A stretch of 64,000 nt of DNA from positions 62,001-126,000 of the forward strand of contig JAJEKV010000134.1 of assembly GCA_021234155.1 (NCBI GenBank), in the 5' to 3' direction. This document shows positions 47,038 to 58,295 of the stretch, piece after piece (within the stretch, counting starts at the first letter, position 1; the number at the start of each line of letters is the position of its first letter). The notes below the pieces were generated by a model, which searched no databases, had not been told where the DNA came from, and saw only the letters and a program-made list of their open reading frames with translations. The translations under genes were made by a program, and so were the position numbers. This DNA comes from Isoetes taiwanensis. Its lineage: Eukaryota > Streptophyta > Lycopodiopsida > Isoetales > Isoetaceae.

Positions 47038-49779
47038 AATATTCTCTTGGAATCTTCAAATGGTAGAAAGCTACAATGGCAGTACAAATTCATTTTGAAT
47101 TTTCTCTGAAAGGATGCTAAGTTAGGAAAAAGATGTTAAGTTGTGGAGATTTTTGTCCCATAGATTGAAATATGGGGTTGAACATATGGTGCCAAATTAA
47201 TTTGGCAAAGAGTGTATGGTGGAGAATATACATATTAGAATTTGACCTTAGGGCATATGGGTGTATAAATATACCTTAAAAGATGGAACACTTTAAGTAT
47301 TATGGGGAAAAGACCGTGCTAGGATGCAAAAATGAAAAATATGTGCTACTCAAATAGTACAATTTACCTTGGAGCATACGTGATGGGATGTTTGCTTTCA
47401 ATGCTACACAACTATAATTGTATAGAAGCATGCATAAAGGCATAAGGGCATGCTTCGTACACAATTATTTATGGCACATTAAATGTATTTTGAAGTTGCC
47501 AAGATGTTGTACTATTGCTATGTTGAAAAAATACAAAAGGTGTTTTAGGGCCATGTCTACCTTTGGCTATTTACGGAAGTGATGGATTTTAATATGGGTT
47601 GGAAAAGTGGCTATGGAGCCGACTTGATTAATGAAAAGATTAATGTTTCCGATATGAAAAATATATCTTTGAAAAATGTCATACGAAATGCTTTTTGGAT
47701 ATTTCTCATTAGAAAATTGGTTAAGTTTGCAAAGACGGATTTCTGTGAAGAACCGGTGCTATGGAGACGCTAATAAGAGCGCCATGCTCTAACTTAGAAG
47801 ATATTACATGGCTGTACATGGCTAACGTGATCTGGTTGTCCTGATGCCAAAACCGGGGAAGACATGTCTGGTTCACGGCTCATGGTCTGGGTAGCAGATT
47901 CAAACACTTTTGGTACATTGGAATCATTTGTTCCCTGCTACTAAACTCCAGAGAAGCTTATGCTTGTGGTGATAATACAGGTACTCAGTCTTTGCCTTGA
48001 TCGGCATGCACAAACTTAGAATGGCACTTCCATGCCTCATCATTTTGCTGGAAGGCATATATGTTTTGCTCTTAGAGCTATGATTTATGTACATTTTCTG
48101 TTCACTAGACCTAATGCAGGATGCCATTGTTGGTCTGATTCTATAAATGCAGCTCGATTGCTCTGAGCCTGCTTCAAGAAGATCAAAAGGAAGGATTTGG
48201 AATGAAAATGGCATGCACAGGGTTATAACGGAGCTCTTCTTTCCAGGTTTGACCATATATCTAACGGTTAAAATATCTCTTGATTCCATTTTCTAGTTTC
48301 TAGCTCATGTTAAAAGGCGATATGAGTAAGGTCGATATGAGTAAGGTCGCCTTTACCTTTGCATGGCTATGTATGACCTGATCTCAGATCTCGCATTTGT
48401 TTAACATGTGGTCTACACTTAAAGTCGTTATTAAGAATGGACGCGTTTGTCTTGCCATATAATACTTTATAGGTAATAAGCTATGGCCTGTGCTTAAGGC
48501 TATATTCAGATAAAGAGATGGGTCTATACATGGCATCCACCTATTTCCTATAGCTGAAAATAATCTAAGGGAAACATAAAAAGCCTGGATTGCATGACCT
48601 GTTCTTTAGAAAGATGTGATTAAGATCAAAGGGCAATGAAACTACATTGTTGCCATGTATATACAGCAAGCTTGATATAATGGTTTATCCTTTAGTATTG
48701 TGTGCTGTTTGTGCTAATGCTGCAGGTTGTTTTCTTTTATACCACTGTTATCATTATGATATGATATCTAGGTTGGATCTTTGAATGGTAAAGGCAAAGA
48801 TAATGGGATGTCTATGCAGACCTCTAAAATACCATATCTAGAAAAGTCCAACCTTATCTATTTCATCAATGGGTTTTAAGTCACAATATGGGTTATGAGG
48901 TTGAAGTATAAACCTGTATCGTACATATATGGCCTCTAAGTCTGAAAACTCTAGATCTATTCTAGAAGCATCTATTAACTGAAAATAATAGGTGAAGGGC
49001 GAAGAGCCAGATTGTTCTATAGCTTACCTGACGCCCCTTGTATAGTTACCATAGATTTGCTAACTTATGCATTGTTTGGGTGCAGGTAACCAGAACAATC
49101 TCTCCTGATAATATTTTCAGTTGCTTTGTTGTGCAATCGAGGGACCAGAGAAGATATTGGACCACTCTATAGATTGTACTGATAGTTGGTGAGATCTTTC
49201 CCTTATTGATTATATAAGCAAAAGGGTACATGATAAAGGCTAAGTTGTTCTACAATGGCACTGCTGAGAGCTACTAGTGAGCTTTATTTGCTCTCTAAAA
49301 TATACAGAAATGAAACTTTGTGACATGAAGTATCAAGGATGTTTGAGTTGACTTACTATCATAGATAAAACTTGATGGAAAAGTTATGATATGCGTTTAC
49401 ATAAAATTAAATGGAGTGGAGTGGAATATGACTATATGTGAAGTACTATAAAGGAAAAGATTACTGTGATAAATGACTAAATAATGGATAAAGAATAAGT
49501 TACATTTTAGACAGTGTTAAAATGATATTGACCTTGTGACTCTACCAAATTATATTACGTTATATGGAATTGGATATTGATATGAGTATATGAGTATGTT
49601 GCAAACTTGAGAAAATGGATTCCTTTTGAATTATTACTTATGCATGGGAGTAGGAGTACCTGATGTGGCCTGGCGTAAAAACCCAGGGTAGATATTGGGA
49701 AATATGTGCTCACTCTGAACGAAGTCTTTTAATTGTTTTTTAAACTTTAATTGTACTTAGTCTTTGTGAGAACATCATA
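47038..49779 (+). mobile_element. Array unit U6, solo repeat
   Basis: Homologous to U5 (47755-48300 against 45190-45700). Module A is at 48990-49110 and module B at about 49647-49779. Exon 2 (49087 on) reads VTRTISPDNIF and stops just before the donor. Confidence 0.75.
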
Positions 49780-49806
49780 GAAGAAGAAGAAGAAGAAGAA
49801 GAAGAA
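49780..49806 (+). repeat. (GAA)n tract between U6 and U7
   Basis: 9 GAA units, the shortest boundary tract. Confidence 0.95.
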
Positions 49807-52461
49807 TTTGTCAGTGAGGCAAATTAATTCAGTGAAAAATGAGGGTTTGACCTCATATGCACAGTATGAGTACAAAAACATAAGTTCTTTCTTATATGGG
49901 CATGTAACTATGTCCTAACAAGGTACCTCCAATGGTTTGCCATGGGAAATTGCAATACCATTAGACCTTAGGTTGAAGGTTTAGAATACAAGACAAAAAT
50001 ATAATGGTCCACGTTTCCATTACCAAAGTTAACTTTTATTTTTAAGTCTTTAATATTTTGGGCTAAAAAGAGCCTAGTAAGCAATGCTACAATTAGAAAT
50101 AATTTCACCTAAGGTGGTGTGTTGGTGGAGTAAAGGCATTAAATGATATGCCATGTGCAATAATTGCTTTGGCTTTTGTAAGGATAAGATAATTTATTTT
50201 AGCCTACTACATAGTTTATATTTCGTACCAATTGTACCAATTTTCTTATATGCTTAGGTTTTGGTCAATGGGGCCAATAATAGTAATGGAAAGTTCAATA
50301 TTTTCCTTACTAGATTATGGGTTCATGATACGTTGTATTTTCCTTGTATTTCTAAATGGTATATGGTTCTTTTATGATGGGTGTACCGGCATGCTTGACT
50401 CGTGCTTGGGTGACAGAAGGTAATAGGAAGAGTGGCTTTATGTGCATAACATTGCCATTTCGGTGGCATCCAAAATTAAATGTGTCGTCACACATTAACA
50501 TTGCTTTTTAGCTCTTGTGTTTCACGTACAATGGAGTTTTTGGCATAATGGAGTTTTTGGCGGGGAGAAAAGTGCTACTGCCCGCTTGCTCAGCCGTCTG
50601 TGAAGCATTGGTGTGACTCCTTCCGATGATCTGTGGTTGCATCAGCAGGATAGCTATGCCAAGGTGCGTCTATGACAGAAACCCTGGCAAAAAGAACAAG
50701 GGGCCCGAGTTCTGGTGGTTTCCCGGCTAGAAAGATTGACAAAAACAGCTTCAATAAGAGGCCCAACACTGGCGGAAATATGACGAATATGATAAGAGAG
50801 GAACTTCAAATCAGGTCTGCATGATTGCTCATAAGTTTTATCTCTGATTTCTTCTAAAAATACTCAGGGTACAAGGGTACAGCCAAACCTCCATTGATTA
50901 TGGGCAACTTTCTGTAAAAATATAGTCTGATATGTGTTGTAGTTTATCTATAGACCTTCTATTTGAGGATCATATTGGAATAAGCTTATGTAAGGCAGAC
51001 TCTCTATTGCATGGCCTATAATAGGTCCAATCTAAAAACAGAGGATTCATTTTTGCAGGCTGCCTTAGTATTTAACAAAATGGTCGTAGGCTATAATACA
51101 GGTTGCAGGTTGAACGGTCTGTGGAAAAAGCTCAGGCTGACTAGTCAATATCTGCATTTTTACTAGTTCTTCCCGTACTTGCCTAGTTTGCTGACCTTGT
51201 CGGGATATACAATGTTTGAGAAAAAGTAGTATGGGCTTAGAACAAGGTGATGGTCTATTGAACTTGCTGATTAACAGGGTCAAATAAGAAAGATCTGATA
51301 TGAATGAGCACTGACTTATCCCAGGGTTGGACTCTAAACTAAGTAATGGGTAAGATGGACAAAGTACTTAATTTAGCTGAGGCCTTGGTCTGATCAGGAA
51401 GGTTTTGATATTTCTTGCTTAACTAAGGTAAGAAGATCTTACTTATGACTTGAACCAGGTACTGTGCTGATAGGTAAGGCAGCATACTAACGGTATTTTG
51501 TGGTTTCAAGAATATGGCACTCATTTAACATTAACCCCATATTGTTACAGCTGACATATGGTTCTGCCCTTGGTTTAGGGCTGATAAGCTAATATTTGTG
51601 CATTGTATTAGCTTGAATTATATTCCGGATCTAGGCTAGCCTTGTCTTGTTACATCTATTTTCTGAAAATAAGATAGGTGAAGGGCGAAGAGCCAGATTG
51701 TTCTATAGCTTACCTGACGCCCCTTGTGTAGTTACCATGAACTTGCTAACTTATGCATTGTTTGGGTGCAGGTAACCAGAACAATCTCTCCTGTCAATAT
51801 TTTCGGTTGCTGTTGTGGTACAATCGAGGGACCAGATAAAACATTGGACCACTCTATATATTGTACACACTTTTTGGTGAGATTCTCCCTTTTGTTGGCT
51901 GAATAAACAAGAGGGTACATCCTAAAGAATAAGTGCTCCACAATGACACTCTTTGGAGCTGCTCTTGAGCTTGATATGTTTTTTAAGGTCTTTGGACTAC
52001 CATGAAGCCTGCTTTGATGATATGATTTAGCACTGCTGTTTATTTTCAAGGAATGAAAGCCGATGGAAAATTTTCTTCTATTACATTGTCTACACACATT
52101 AAATACAGGTTTAAGTCTATATATGAAACATTATTATGGTTAAGATTATTGTAATGCATGATTGAGAAAATGATTATGATATATTATTACTTCCACGAAC
52201 TATATACCATGAGATATCTGATTACTGCACTGTACAACATATTACGTTACATCATAACTTAAAATAATGTATTCTTATACTTGGCTTATATTGTGATTTC
52301 TTATGACTCATAAATTAAAGACACGTGGGAGTAGGAGTACCTGATGTGGCCTGGCTTTATAACCCAGGATAGATATTGGCTTACATGTCCTTACTATGAA
52401 CAAGGTTGTTTAAATGTTTTTTATACTTTAATCTGACTGTAGTCTTAGTAAGAACATCATA
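49807..52461 (+). mobile_element. Array unit U7, solo repeat
   Basis: Carries a decayed basic-peptide exon (50656-50814, again exactly 159 nt, MPRCVYDRNPGKKNKG then a frame change, ending at AAATCAG|GTCTGC). Exon 2 is at 51772-51876 (VTRTISPVNIFGCCC), with module A at 51680-51790 and module B at about 52325-52461. Confidence 0.75.
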
Positions 52462-52622
52462 GAAGAAGAAGAAGAAGAAGAAGAAGAAGAAGAAGAAGAA
52501 GAAGAAGAAGAAGAAGAAGAAGAAGAAGAAGAAGAAGAAGAAGAAGAAGAAGAAGAAGAAGAAGAAGAAGAAGAAGAAGAAGAAGAAGAAGAAGAAGAAG
52601 AAGAAGAAGAAGAAGAAGAAAA
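52462..52622 (+). repeat. (GAA)n tract between U7 and U8
   Basis: About 53 GAA units. Confidence 0.97.
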
Positions 52623-54059
52623 GAATTGATAGAATTGAATATCTTAAATGGTGGATAGAGGAATTGAAAATCCTGTTTGGCTACAAATAGGTACAAATAC
52701 TTGGCTCTACACCCATGGGTATTTTTGTACCAATATAATATGGGCCATTGCTTGGAGCTTAGTGGAGGCATGGTTTTTTTGAGCATTAAGACCTTGGATT
52801 ATTTAAAATGTGGGTATCAAATGTTGGAAAGCAAGAAGAAAAGATGGGACGTATTAAAATTTAGGGTAATGGACTAGGGTGCTTTTTGCACCTAAGTTGT
52901 ATATGGTGGTACTTGAAAGACTTACTCGTGTAAGATAAGAGCTATTCAATAGATTATTTACTTGATGTAGACATGGGCATTGATGTAGACATGGGCATTT
53001 ATGAATATAATAAAAGTGGGAGTGGAATCTTGGACTTTGTTATATTGGGATAAGCCTATAATAAAATGGCAACGATGTATAAGCGGATTGCATTTATTAT
53101 CTTAGGGGAAATAAAACTTAACTAATACTCTCAGAAATAAAAAGTATAAGGTTTCTTCTGATGCAAGACGATGGTGTAGCTGCTTATGGCCAAGGTTGCC
53201 TTTTGTGCATGGCGATGATGTAGCCGTTTATGGCAAACAAAAATAGAGGCAATGCCTAATGTATGCTTGAAACAGATTCGAACATTAGCATATTTTGGTG
53301 GAGAAAACTTTGGCGCCATGGTTGTTAGGATCTCTGGGGTTTTGTCAATGCCAAAATGGTATTTTATTGTGGCAAGAAGAAAAAGAATGTTGTTTGCCGT
53401 AAAGCGATCTCTGAAAACTCCATTGTGCAGCAACGGTGGAGCTTGATGTTCAAGTGACAGTTTGTTGCTAAAATCTTTCCATCAGAAGATGTGGGGAGGG
53501 GAACAAAATAGAGACGACACATGAGATGACAATCATATGAGGAGAGCGCGCAAAAATCAGGTAACCAAAACTACATCTCCTAGTTAATTGGTGCATTTGC
53601 CCATCTTGATACATATCAAGATCAAGGGTTGGATAAAGATTGGAAGTGGAGTGCTTGAAACGTTATGATTCTTGGGTGAGATCAATCCAATAAAGTTGAC
53701 GGGCTTAAATTTCTGGATTATATGAAATAAGGTTTTGTTTCATATGCTGATTTGTGAGGAACATGCTTCTATAAAATACATAGTAGTGAAATCATTGGCT
53801 ATATCACGTGTAACATTGCTGAATTTTGAGATTTGCTAAATTCTGAAATTAAAAGATAATGGAAGGAGATATTATCTGAAACTTTGCTGGTATATATGAA
53901 ATCAAAATTATTTCTATATGGATGTTGAAGAGTGTCCTTGGTTGTGGCCTGGGTAAAACCAGGGTGGATATGTGTGTCTGTCGTCTTTGCCTTGAACAAA
54001 ATCCATAATTGTAAACTAGTTTTGCATAATGTGGAAAGTAATCCTGGTGAAGATAATCC
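52623..54059 (+). mobile_element. Array unit U8, short
   Basis: 1.4 kb. It keeps a module B variant (about 53935-54055: GGCCTGGGTAAAACCAGGGT) directly before (GAA)n but no module A. It is the most divergent unit and marks the left flank of the complete element. Confidence 0.65.
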
Positions 54060-54154
54060 GAAGAAGAAGAAGAAGAAGAAGAAGAAGAAGAAGAAGAAGA
54101 AGAAGAAGAAGAAGAAGAAGAAGAAGAAGAAGAAGAAGAAGAAGAAGAAGAAGA
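54060..54154 (+). repeat. (GAA)n tract at the left end of the complete element
   Basis: About 31 GAA units, followed directly by ATGGATGAGCATGG. Confidence 0.97.
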
Positions 54155-54835
54155 TGGATGAGCATGGAAATGCTGAGAAGAAGTCCATTATAAAGGGATA
54201 AGTGAAAGGTTTTATGAGTAATTTCTGTAAAACCCGGATTAACTGGTGTGAAGGTTGAGATAATGGTATATAATTGTGTCTAAAGGTTGCAACATAACAA
54301 CAATTCTATAGGTTGTTGTTAATGGATGGTTTTTTATAAATAATAGCTAGAAGACAGCATGGGACTTGACAAATCCTAGTCGAAAAGACACAATGGGTAA
54401 GTATTCTAACCAACAATACTATATGAATGTTGTATGCACGTACCTTGGGTCGTGTCACTAGCCTAATGGGCTAATAAGACCCAAGTGCCTTAATATATAA
54501 AGATATATTAGATTATTTTCTCTTAAAAATAAATTAGTGGGAATATTGATTGTGAATCGTTAATGCTTAATTAATATGATAGGCTGCAAGACCTAAAAAG
54601 TTCTTGAAGCAGATTTGCCAGGGTAGCGGCTAAATGGCAGAGGATTTAGAACCGCCGTGAGTTAAGTCTAAGCTGAAAAGCCTGGAAAAGCAATATAATA
54701 AATTTCTACGGATGATTTATGGCCTCTGAATTGGTTATAATGGAGAAGTATTATGAGAAGTTTGTGTTCTGGAGAAGAAGCGGAGTGATCAAGCATTTTG
54801 CCGCCCTGATCCAGTGGGGAGTCTCCATCTTCAGA

Positions 54836-55530
54836 ATGCCGAAAGGGGTATACCCCAGAGGTCCTGGGAAGAAAGGGAAAGGTGCAAGTGATGGTGCTAC
54901 GTCCCAAAGGAGGTATGACAAATCCGGCTTTAGTAAGAGACCAAATGCAAATAACCAAAGTGCTGGCTCATACAAACGTGGAGCGCCATCTCAGGTTAAG
55001 ATCTATTTTCTACAGAAATATAACAGGTTTCAAAATTGCATGTTCCAAATTTTCGCATGATATACTGTCTATGATGGATATTTTATGCTATGAGTTATTT
55101 TGGTTTTGGGTAACTTCATGATTAGTTTAGTGTAGGTTAATAGGATTATGATAATATTAAAACTCTTTAATGAGTTAACATAATTGTGAAAGTCAAGTTG
55201 GTCAGACTAAATGACTGTTATAAAGGCCGGATTACCCTATCTGCAACACGTATGTGTAAAAACAGGTGGTATATGGTATATTTCTGCTAGTCTTCCAGAG
55301 TTGGAACAATTGAACATCGATTATTTCGGCTCATACTCTTGAACAAGGTAGTTTTAAGGTTTATTTTCATCTATTTTCCAAAGTAGTAGGTGAAGGGCTT
55401 AAGAGTTAGAGTTGAGAGTTGTTATCTTTGCTTACTGTTACCCCTTGTATAGTTACCATTATTTGCTAACTTATGCATTGATTGGGTGCAGGTAACCACG
55501 ACTCTCTCTCACGTGTCTACTTTTGGTTAA
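54836..55530 (+). CDS. Small basic spliced peptide of E3 (left repeat)
   Basis: Exon 1 (54836-54994, 159 nt) begins MPKGVYPRGPGKKGKG and ends RGAPSQ before CTCAG|GTTAAG. The 497-nt intron ends with branch point TTGCTAAC and GTGCAG (55491). Exon 2 starts VTTTLS and stops at TAA (55530), giving about 65 aa. The peptide is rich in Lys, Arg, Gly and Ser with no hydrophobic segment, so a nucleic-acid-binding role is plausible but unproven. The frame is open upstream to 54719, giving a longer variant. The right repeat carries the same ORF (61194-61352 plus 61844-61882). Exon 1 is 159 nt in U4, U7, U9 and U10. A spliceosomal intron kept inside a retroelement repeat is known from Penelope-like elements and is unusual elsewhere. 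Confidence 0.55.
55385..55512 (+). ncRNA. Module A, copy in E3 left repeat
   Basis: The right part is intact (ACTTATGCATTG, GGGTGCAGGTAACC). The left arms are disturbed at CAG/CTG positions (CTTAAGAGTTAG where other copies have CGAAGAGCCAG). Confidence 0.6.
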
Positions 55531-56019
55531 TAAGTATCATATCTGAATGATACCATGAAGATGTTGGGCATAATCCAATATTAGTTGCTTGAGAATGGTG
55601 AGATCCGTCTTATTTGGGTCAATAATGGCTATAATGGCTGATAAATTACCCTTAAGATCCACATACAACTTTCTTTTTCTGGAAATGAGTAGAATGCTTA
55701 CTTTATCTATGCTGTGGTATGAGAAATTTATAAAACTTGAGGATACAATAAAATATGAGTATGATACTTTAAAGCTTAAGTTGATTTTGGTGTATTTGGA
55801 TAAATATGATGTATTAAAGTGGTAATCTAAAGCTTATAAGAGTAAGTATGATAACTTGACAATGGAAATAGATTGATGAAAAGTTAAAATAAAAACAGTT
55901 ATTAATATTTTCATTAATAAGGTTATGACGAAATTATCTTAAGTCTTAAAGGGTATAATAGTACCTGATGGTAATACAATAAAATGTGAAAGTTAAAATG
56001 TAGAGAATAATAATAGTGG

Positions 56020-56152
56020 GAGTAGGAGTACCTGATGTGGCCTGAATTAAAACTTCAGGGTAGATATTGGGTGGAATGATCTTACTCTGAACGAAACCCT
56101 TAGTGTTAGTTGTTAACATTAATTGTGTGGAGTCTGAGTAAGAACATTATCG
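56020..56152 (+). ncRNA. Module B, copy in E3 left repeat
   Basis: Hairpin CCTGAA (56041-56046) with TTCAGG (56054-56059). The long-range helix is CTTACTC (56081-56087) with GAGTAAG (56136-56142), and the inner stem is TTAGTGTTA with TAACATTAA. It lies directly before the GAA units. Other copies keep the pairing with different bases. Confidence 0.65.
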
Positions 56153-56300
56153 AAGAAGAAACTGTGACATCTATTTGCTGGAGTTATCCAGCAAACACAT
56201 CATTTCTGAAACCATTTGTGATTATTGTGATTAATATGATGATTTGGATTGGCTGGCTTAGTGCTGGATTTCAGAAAATTAGTACTAACTAAATGGTTTT

Positions 56301-57818
56301 GTGATACAGTTCAATGGAACTTGGATCAAACAACTCGTGGATCTTGGCTATGGAGAAATAGGGAGAGCTCCTAATAGGGCTGTACAGTCAATACTGTGTA
56401 TGATCCCTAACTTTGAGATCCATGAAGTTATACTAAAGCTGAATAAGAATCTTCCTATGAATTCCTACTCCCCTGTCATACATCTTGGTTTTAGTGCATG
56501 GCTGGAGTTATTTCTTAGGCTTGATGGTCTTGGGATGAATACACAAAGTTGTGAACCAGTTCTACAGCAGGTTTTTATGGATATGCCCAATATATTGGCT
56601 GACAGAACTGATCTGGATGATCTTTTAGCCATTGAATGTAAAGTTGGGGTAACTTATCTGGAGGAAGTAAATAAATTACCTGATAAAACCTTTGCGACTA
56701 AAACAAAGCAGCCTGATAGCAACAATGAGTCATCTGGCCCTGGATTTGGTAAGTTTATGCCAAAAGAAGACATAGAAATCATGAAGAATGATGGGAAAAT
56801 TAGCCGAGCTAACAATTATGATGGCATGGTTAGATTGACATTACAGAACTGCCTACGATTTCCAATTATATCAGAGATGGCCATTGAATGGCTAGGGGAG
56901 GAGTTCGATCATGGGTTATGGCGAAGTCAGAACTATAGTACCTTGGCACCTATAAGCCAACAAACATGGATTATGATAGCTGGTTTAACAAATGATCATC
57001 TGCGAGAAATTGAGGTAGCTGCCAGAAATTTAACCAAACTGATGGATAAAGAGGAAGTTGAATTTCCATTTGGCACGACCTTATTTGATAAACAATGCCA
57101 AAATAACACTGGGACTACCTTATTTGTTAAGGCTCATATGGGGTTCCCTAACATCAAAAGGGAGTATAACTATCTACACAGGATCTGGAGGTCTTTTAGC
57201 CCATATTTTAAGTGTAACTGTATTGACTCTGCAGCATGCAAAGACTCCATAACATGGTTTGATCAAGCAATTTGGTATGCTTGTAATCATCTGGAAGTAG
57301 TATATCCAAGGTTCTCACCTGCGGGAAGGATTAGTGCCTTTCTGAGCTTTATACAACAGAAACTTAAGAAACCGGTTATGGCACATCTGGTGTACTTACA
57401 GGTCAGGGATATGATGATCAGGGTGACAAATAAACTAGCTAATGATTCCGAATGTGATGTGCAAGCTACCTTTGGTAACACTAAATTGGTTAATGTGTGT
57501 GAAATGATGATTAAGTCTCGGAAATTTTTATTAGCGAAACATGGTATTGTTGAGGAAGATGACGATGCACCAGTCATATCACATGCAGGCAGTGGCAAAC
57601 ATGAGGATTTTATGCCACCTAGAGTCACAAGGAACAGTATTAGTAGCAACACTATGAGTGCTAATACTAATTCTGCTAGTTGCCAGTTGATTGAAAGTAT
57701 TGCTGATGGTACAGAATCAATTGTGAGTTGTTCCAAGGATGAAGCATCGGTGTCCAAAGGCCCGAAACCTGGGGTTACTGGAAAAAATGATCTTAAACAA
57801 GCAAAATTGGTTTACTAA
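56301..57818 (+). CDS. E3 ORF1, 505-aa protein of unknown family
   Basis: A single open frame of 1.5 kb with codon-like composition, ending TAA at 57816-57818. The first ATG in frame is at 56400. The frame is open from 56292, just after an in-frame TAA. TACTAAC (56283-56289) and TGTGATACAG|TTCAATGG (acceptor at 56308/56309) form an excellent 3' splice site, so translation may begin on a spliced leader and the GTG at 56301 is probably not a true start. I recognise no zinc knuckle, protease, endonuclease or coiled coil. Visible features are a Cys cluster (YFKCNCIDSAACKD), an acidic patch (VEEDDDAP) and a Ser/Thr/Asn-rich C-terminal ~80 aa. By position upstream of the RT it may be a Gag-like RNA-binding or particle protein. 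That is inference only. Confidence 0.75.
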   Translation: MIQFNGTWIKQLVDLGYGEIGRAPNRAVQSILCMIPNFEIHEVILKLNKNLPMNSYSPVIHLGFSAWLELFLRLDGLGMNTQSCEPVLQQVFMDMPNILADRTDLDDLLAIECKVGVTYLEEVNKLPDKTFATKTKQPDSNNESSGPGFGKFMPKEDIEIMKNDGKISRANNYDGMVRLTLQNCLRFPIISEMAIEWLGEEFDHGLWRSQNYSTLAPISQQTWIMIAGLTNDHLREIEVAARNLTKLMDKEEVEFPFGTTLFDKQCQNNTGTTLFVKAHMGFPNIKREYNYLHRIWRSFSPYFKCNCIDSAACKDSITWFDQAIWYACNHLEVVYPRFSPAGRISAFLSFIQQKLKKPVMAHLVYLQVRDMMIRVTNKLANDSECDVQATFGNTKLVNVCEMMIKSRKFLLAKHGIVEEDDDAPVISHAGSGKHEDFMPPRVTRNSISSNTMSANTNSASCQLIESIADGTESIVSCSKDEASVSKGPKPGVTGKNDLKQAKLVY

Positions 57819-58295
57819 TATAAGGTAACCAATTGCATCATACAAATTTGGCATGATTTAGTCCAATGCACTAAATCATTTAACGTATTTATTTATGCAG
57901 GAAGAATGCAGATTGCATATGCGGATGATGCATATAAAACGGATACATAATGCTACAGGAATACATATAGTGATATAAATAGACTCAATATGAGACATTT
58001 TGTATCTGTTATGAGTTGTCTCAATATGAGCAACTTTTGGACTAGCGGACTAGCACAGTATAAAGTATTTATGATCAGGACAAAAATATGTAAACTTCGG
58101 ATCTATTTTTATATATAAAAAAAGTTTTTGTTTCCAATGCTAGGCATTGGTAATATCTGTGCCCAACAGTTAGATTATCTTCATTGGTATTATGTCTAGT
58201 ATTATACCTGATATCAGCTTTGTTTATGTTGATTATTAAAAAAAAGACAAGCATTTTAATACTATATAATGTATTTATAGGACGAACCTGATCAT
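57819..58295 (+). other. ORF1-ORF2 spacer
   Basis: 477 bp, AT-rich, no frame. AAG|GTAACC directly after the ORF1 stop (~57831) and TATTTATAG|GAC just before ORF2 (~58280) could act as splice donor and acceptor, which would bring ORF2 close to a spliced leader. Confidence 0.4.

Larger units (their letters stand above)
54155..56152 (+). repeat. E3 left direct repeat (U9)
   Basis: Starts ATGGATGAGCATGGAAATGC and ends GAACATTATCGAAGAAGAA. It contains the peptide ORF, intron, module A (55390-55510, partly garbled) and module B (56020-56152). Confidence 0.9.

Noticed and set aside
56020-56152. Module B as a hammerhead ribozyme (known in Penelope-like elements)
   Set aside because: CTGATG is present, but the CUGANGA...GAAA core and the three-stem layout cannot be completed. 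HDV and twister layouts were also not matched by eye.
57287-57757. Minus-strand 156-aa frame
   Set aside because: Shadow of E3 ORF1.
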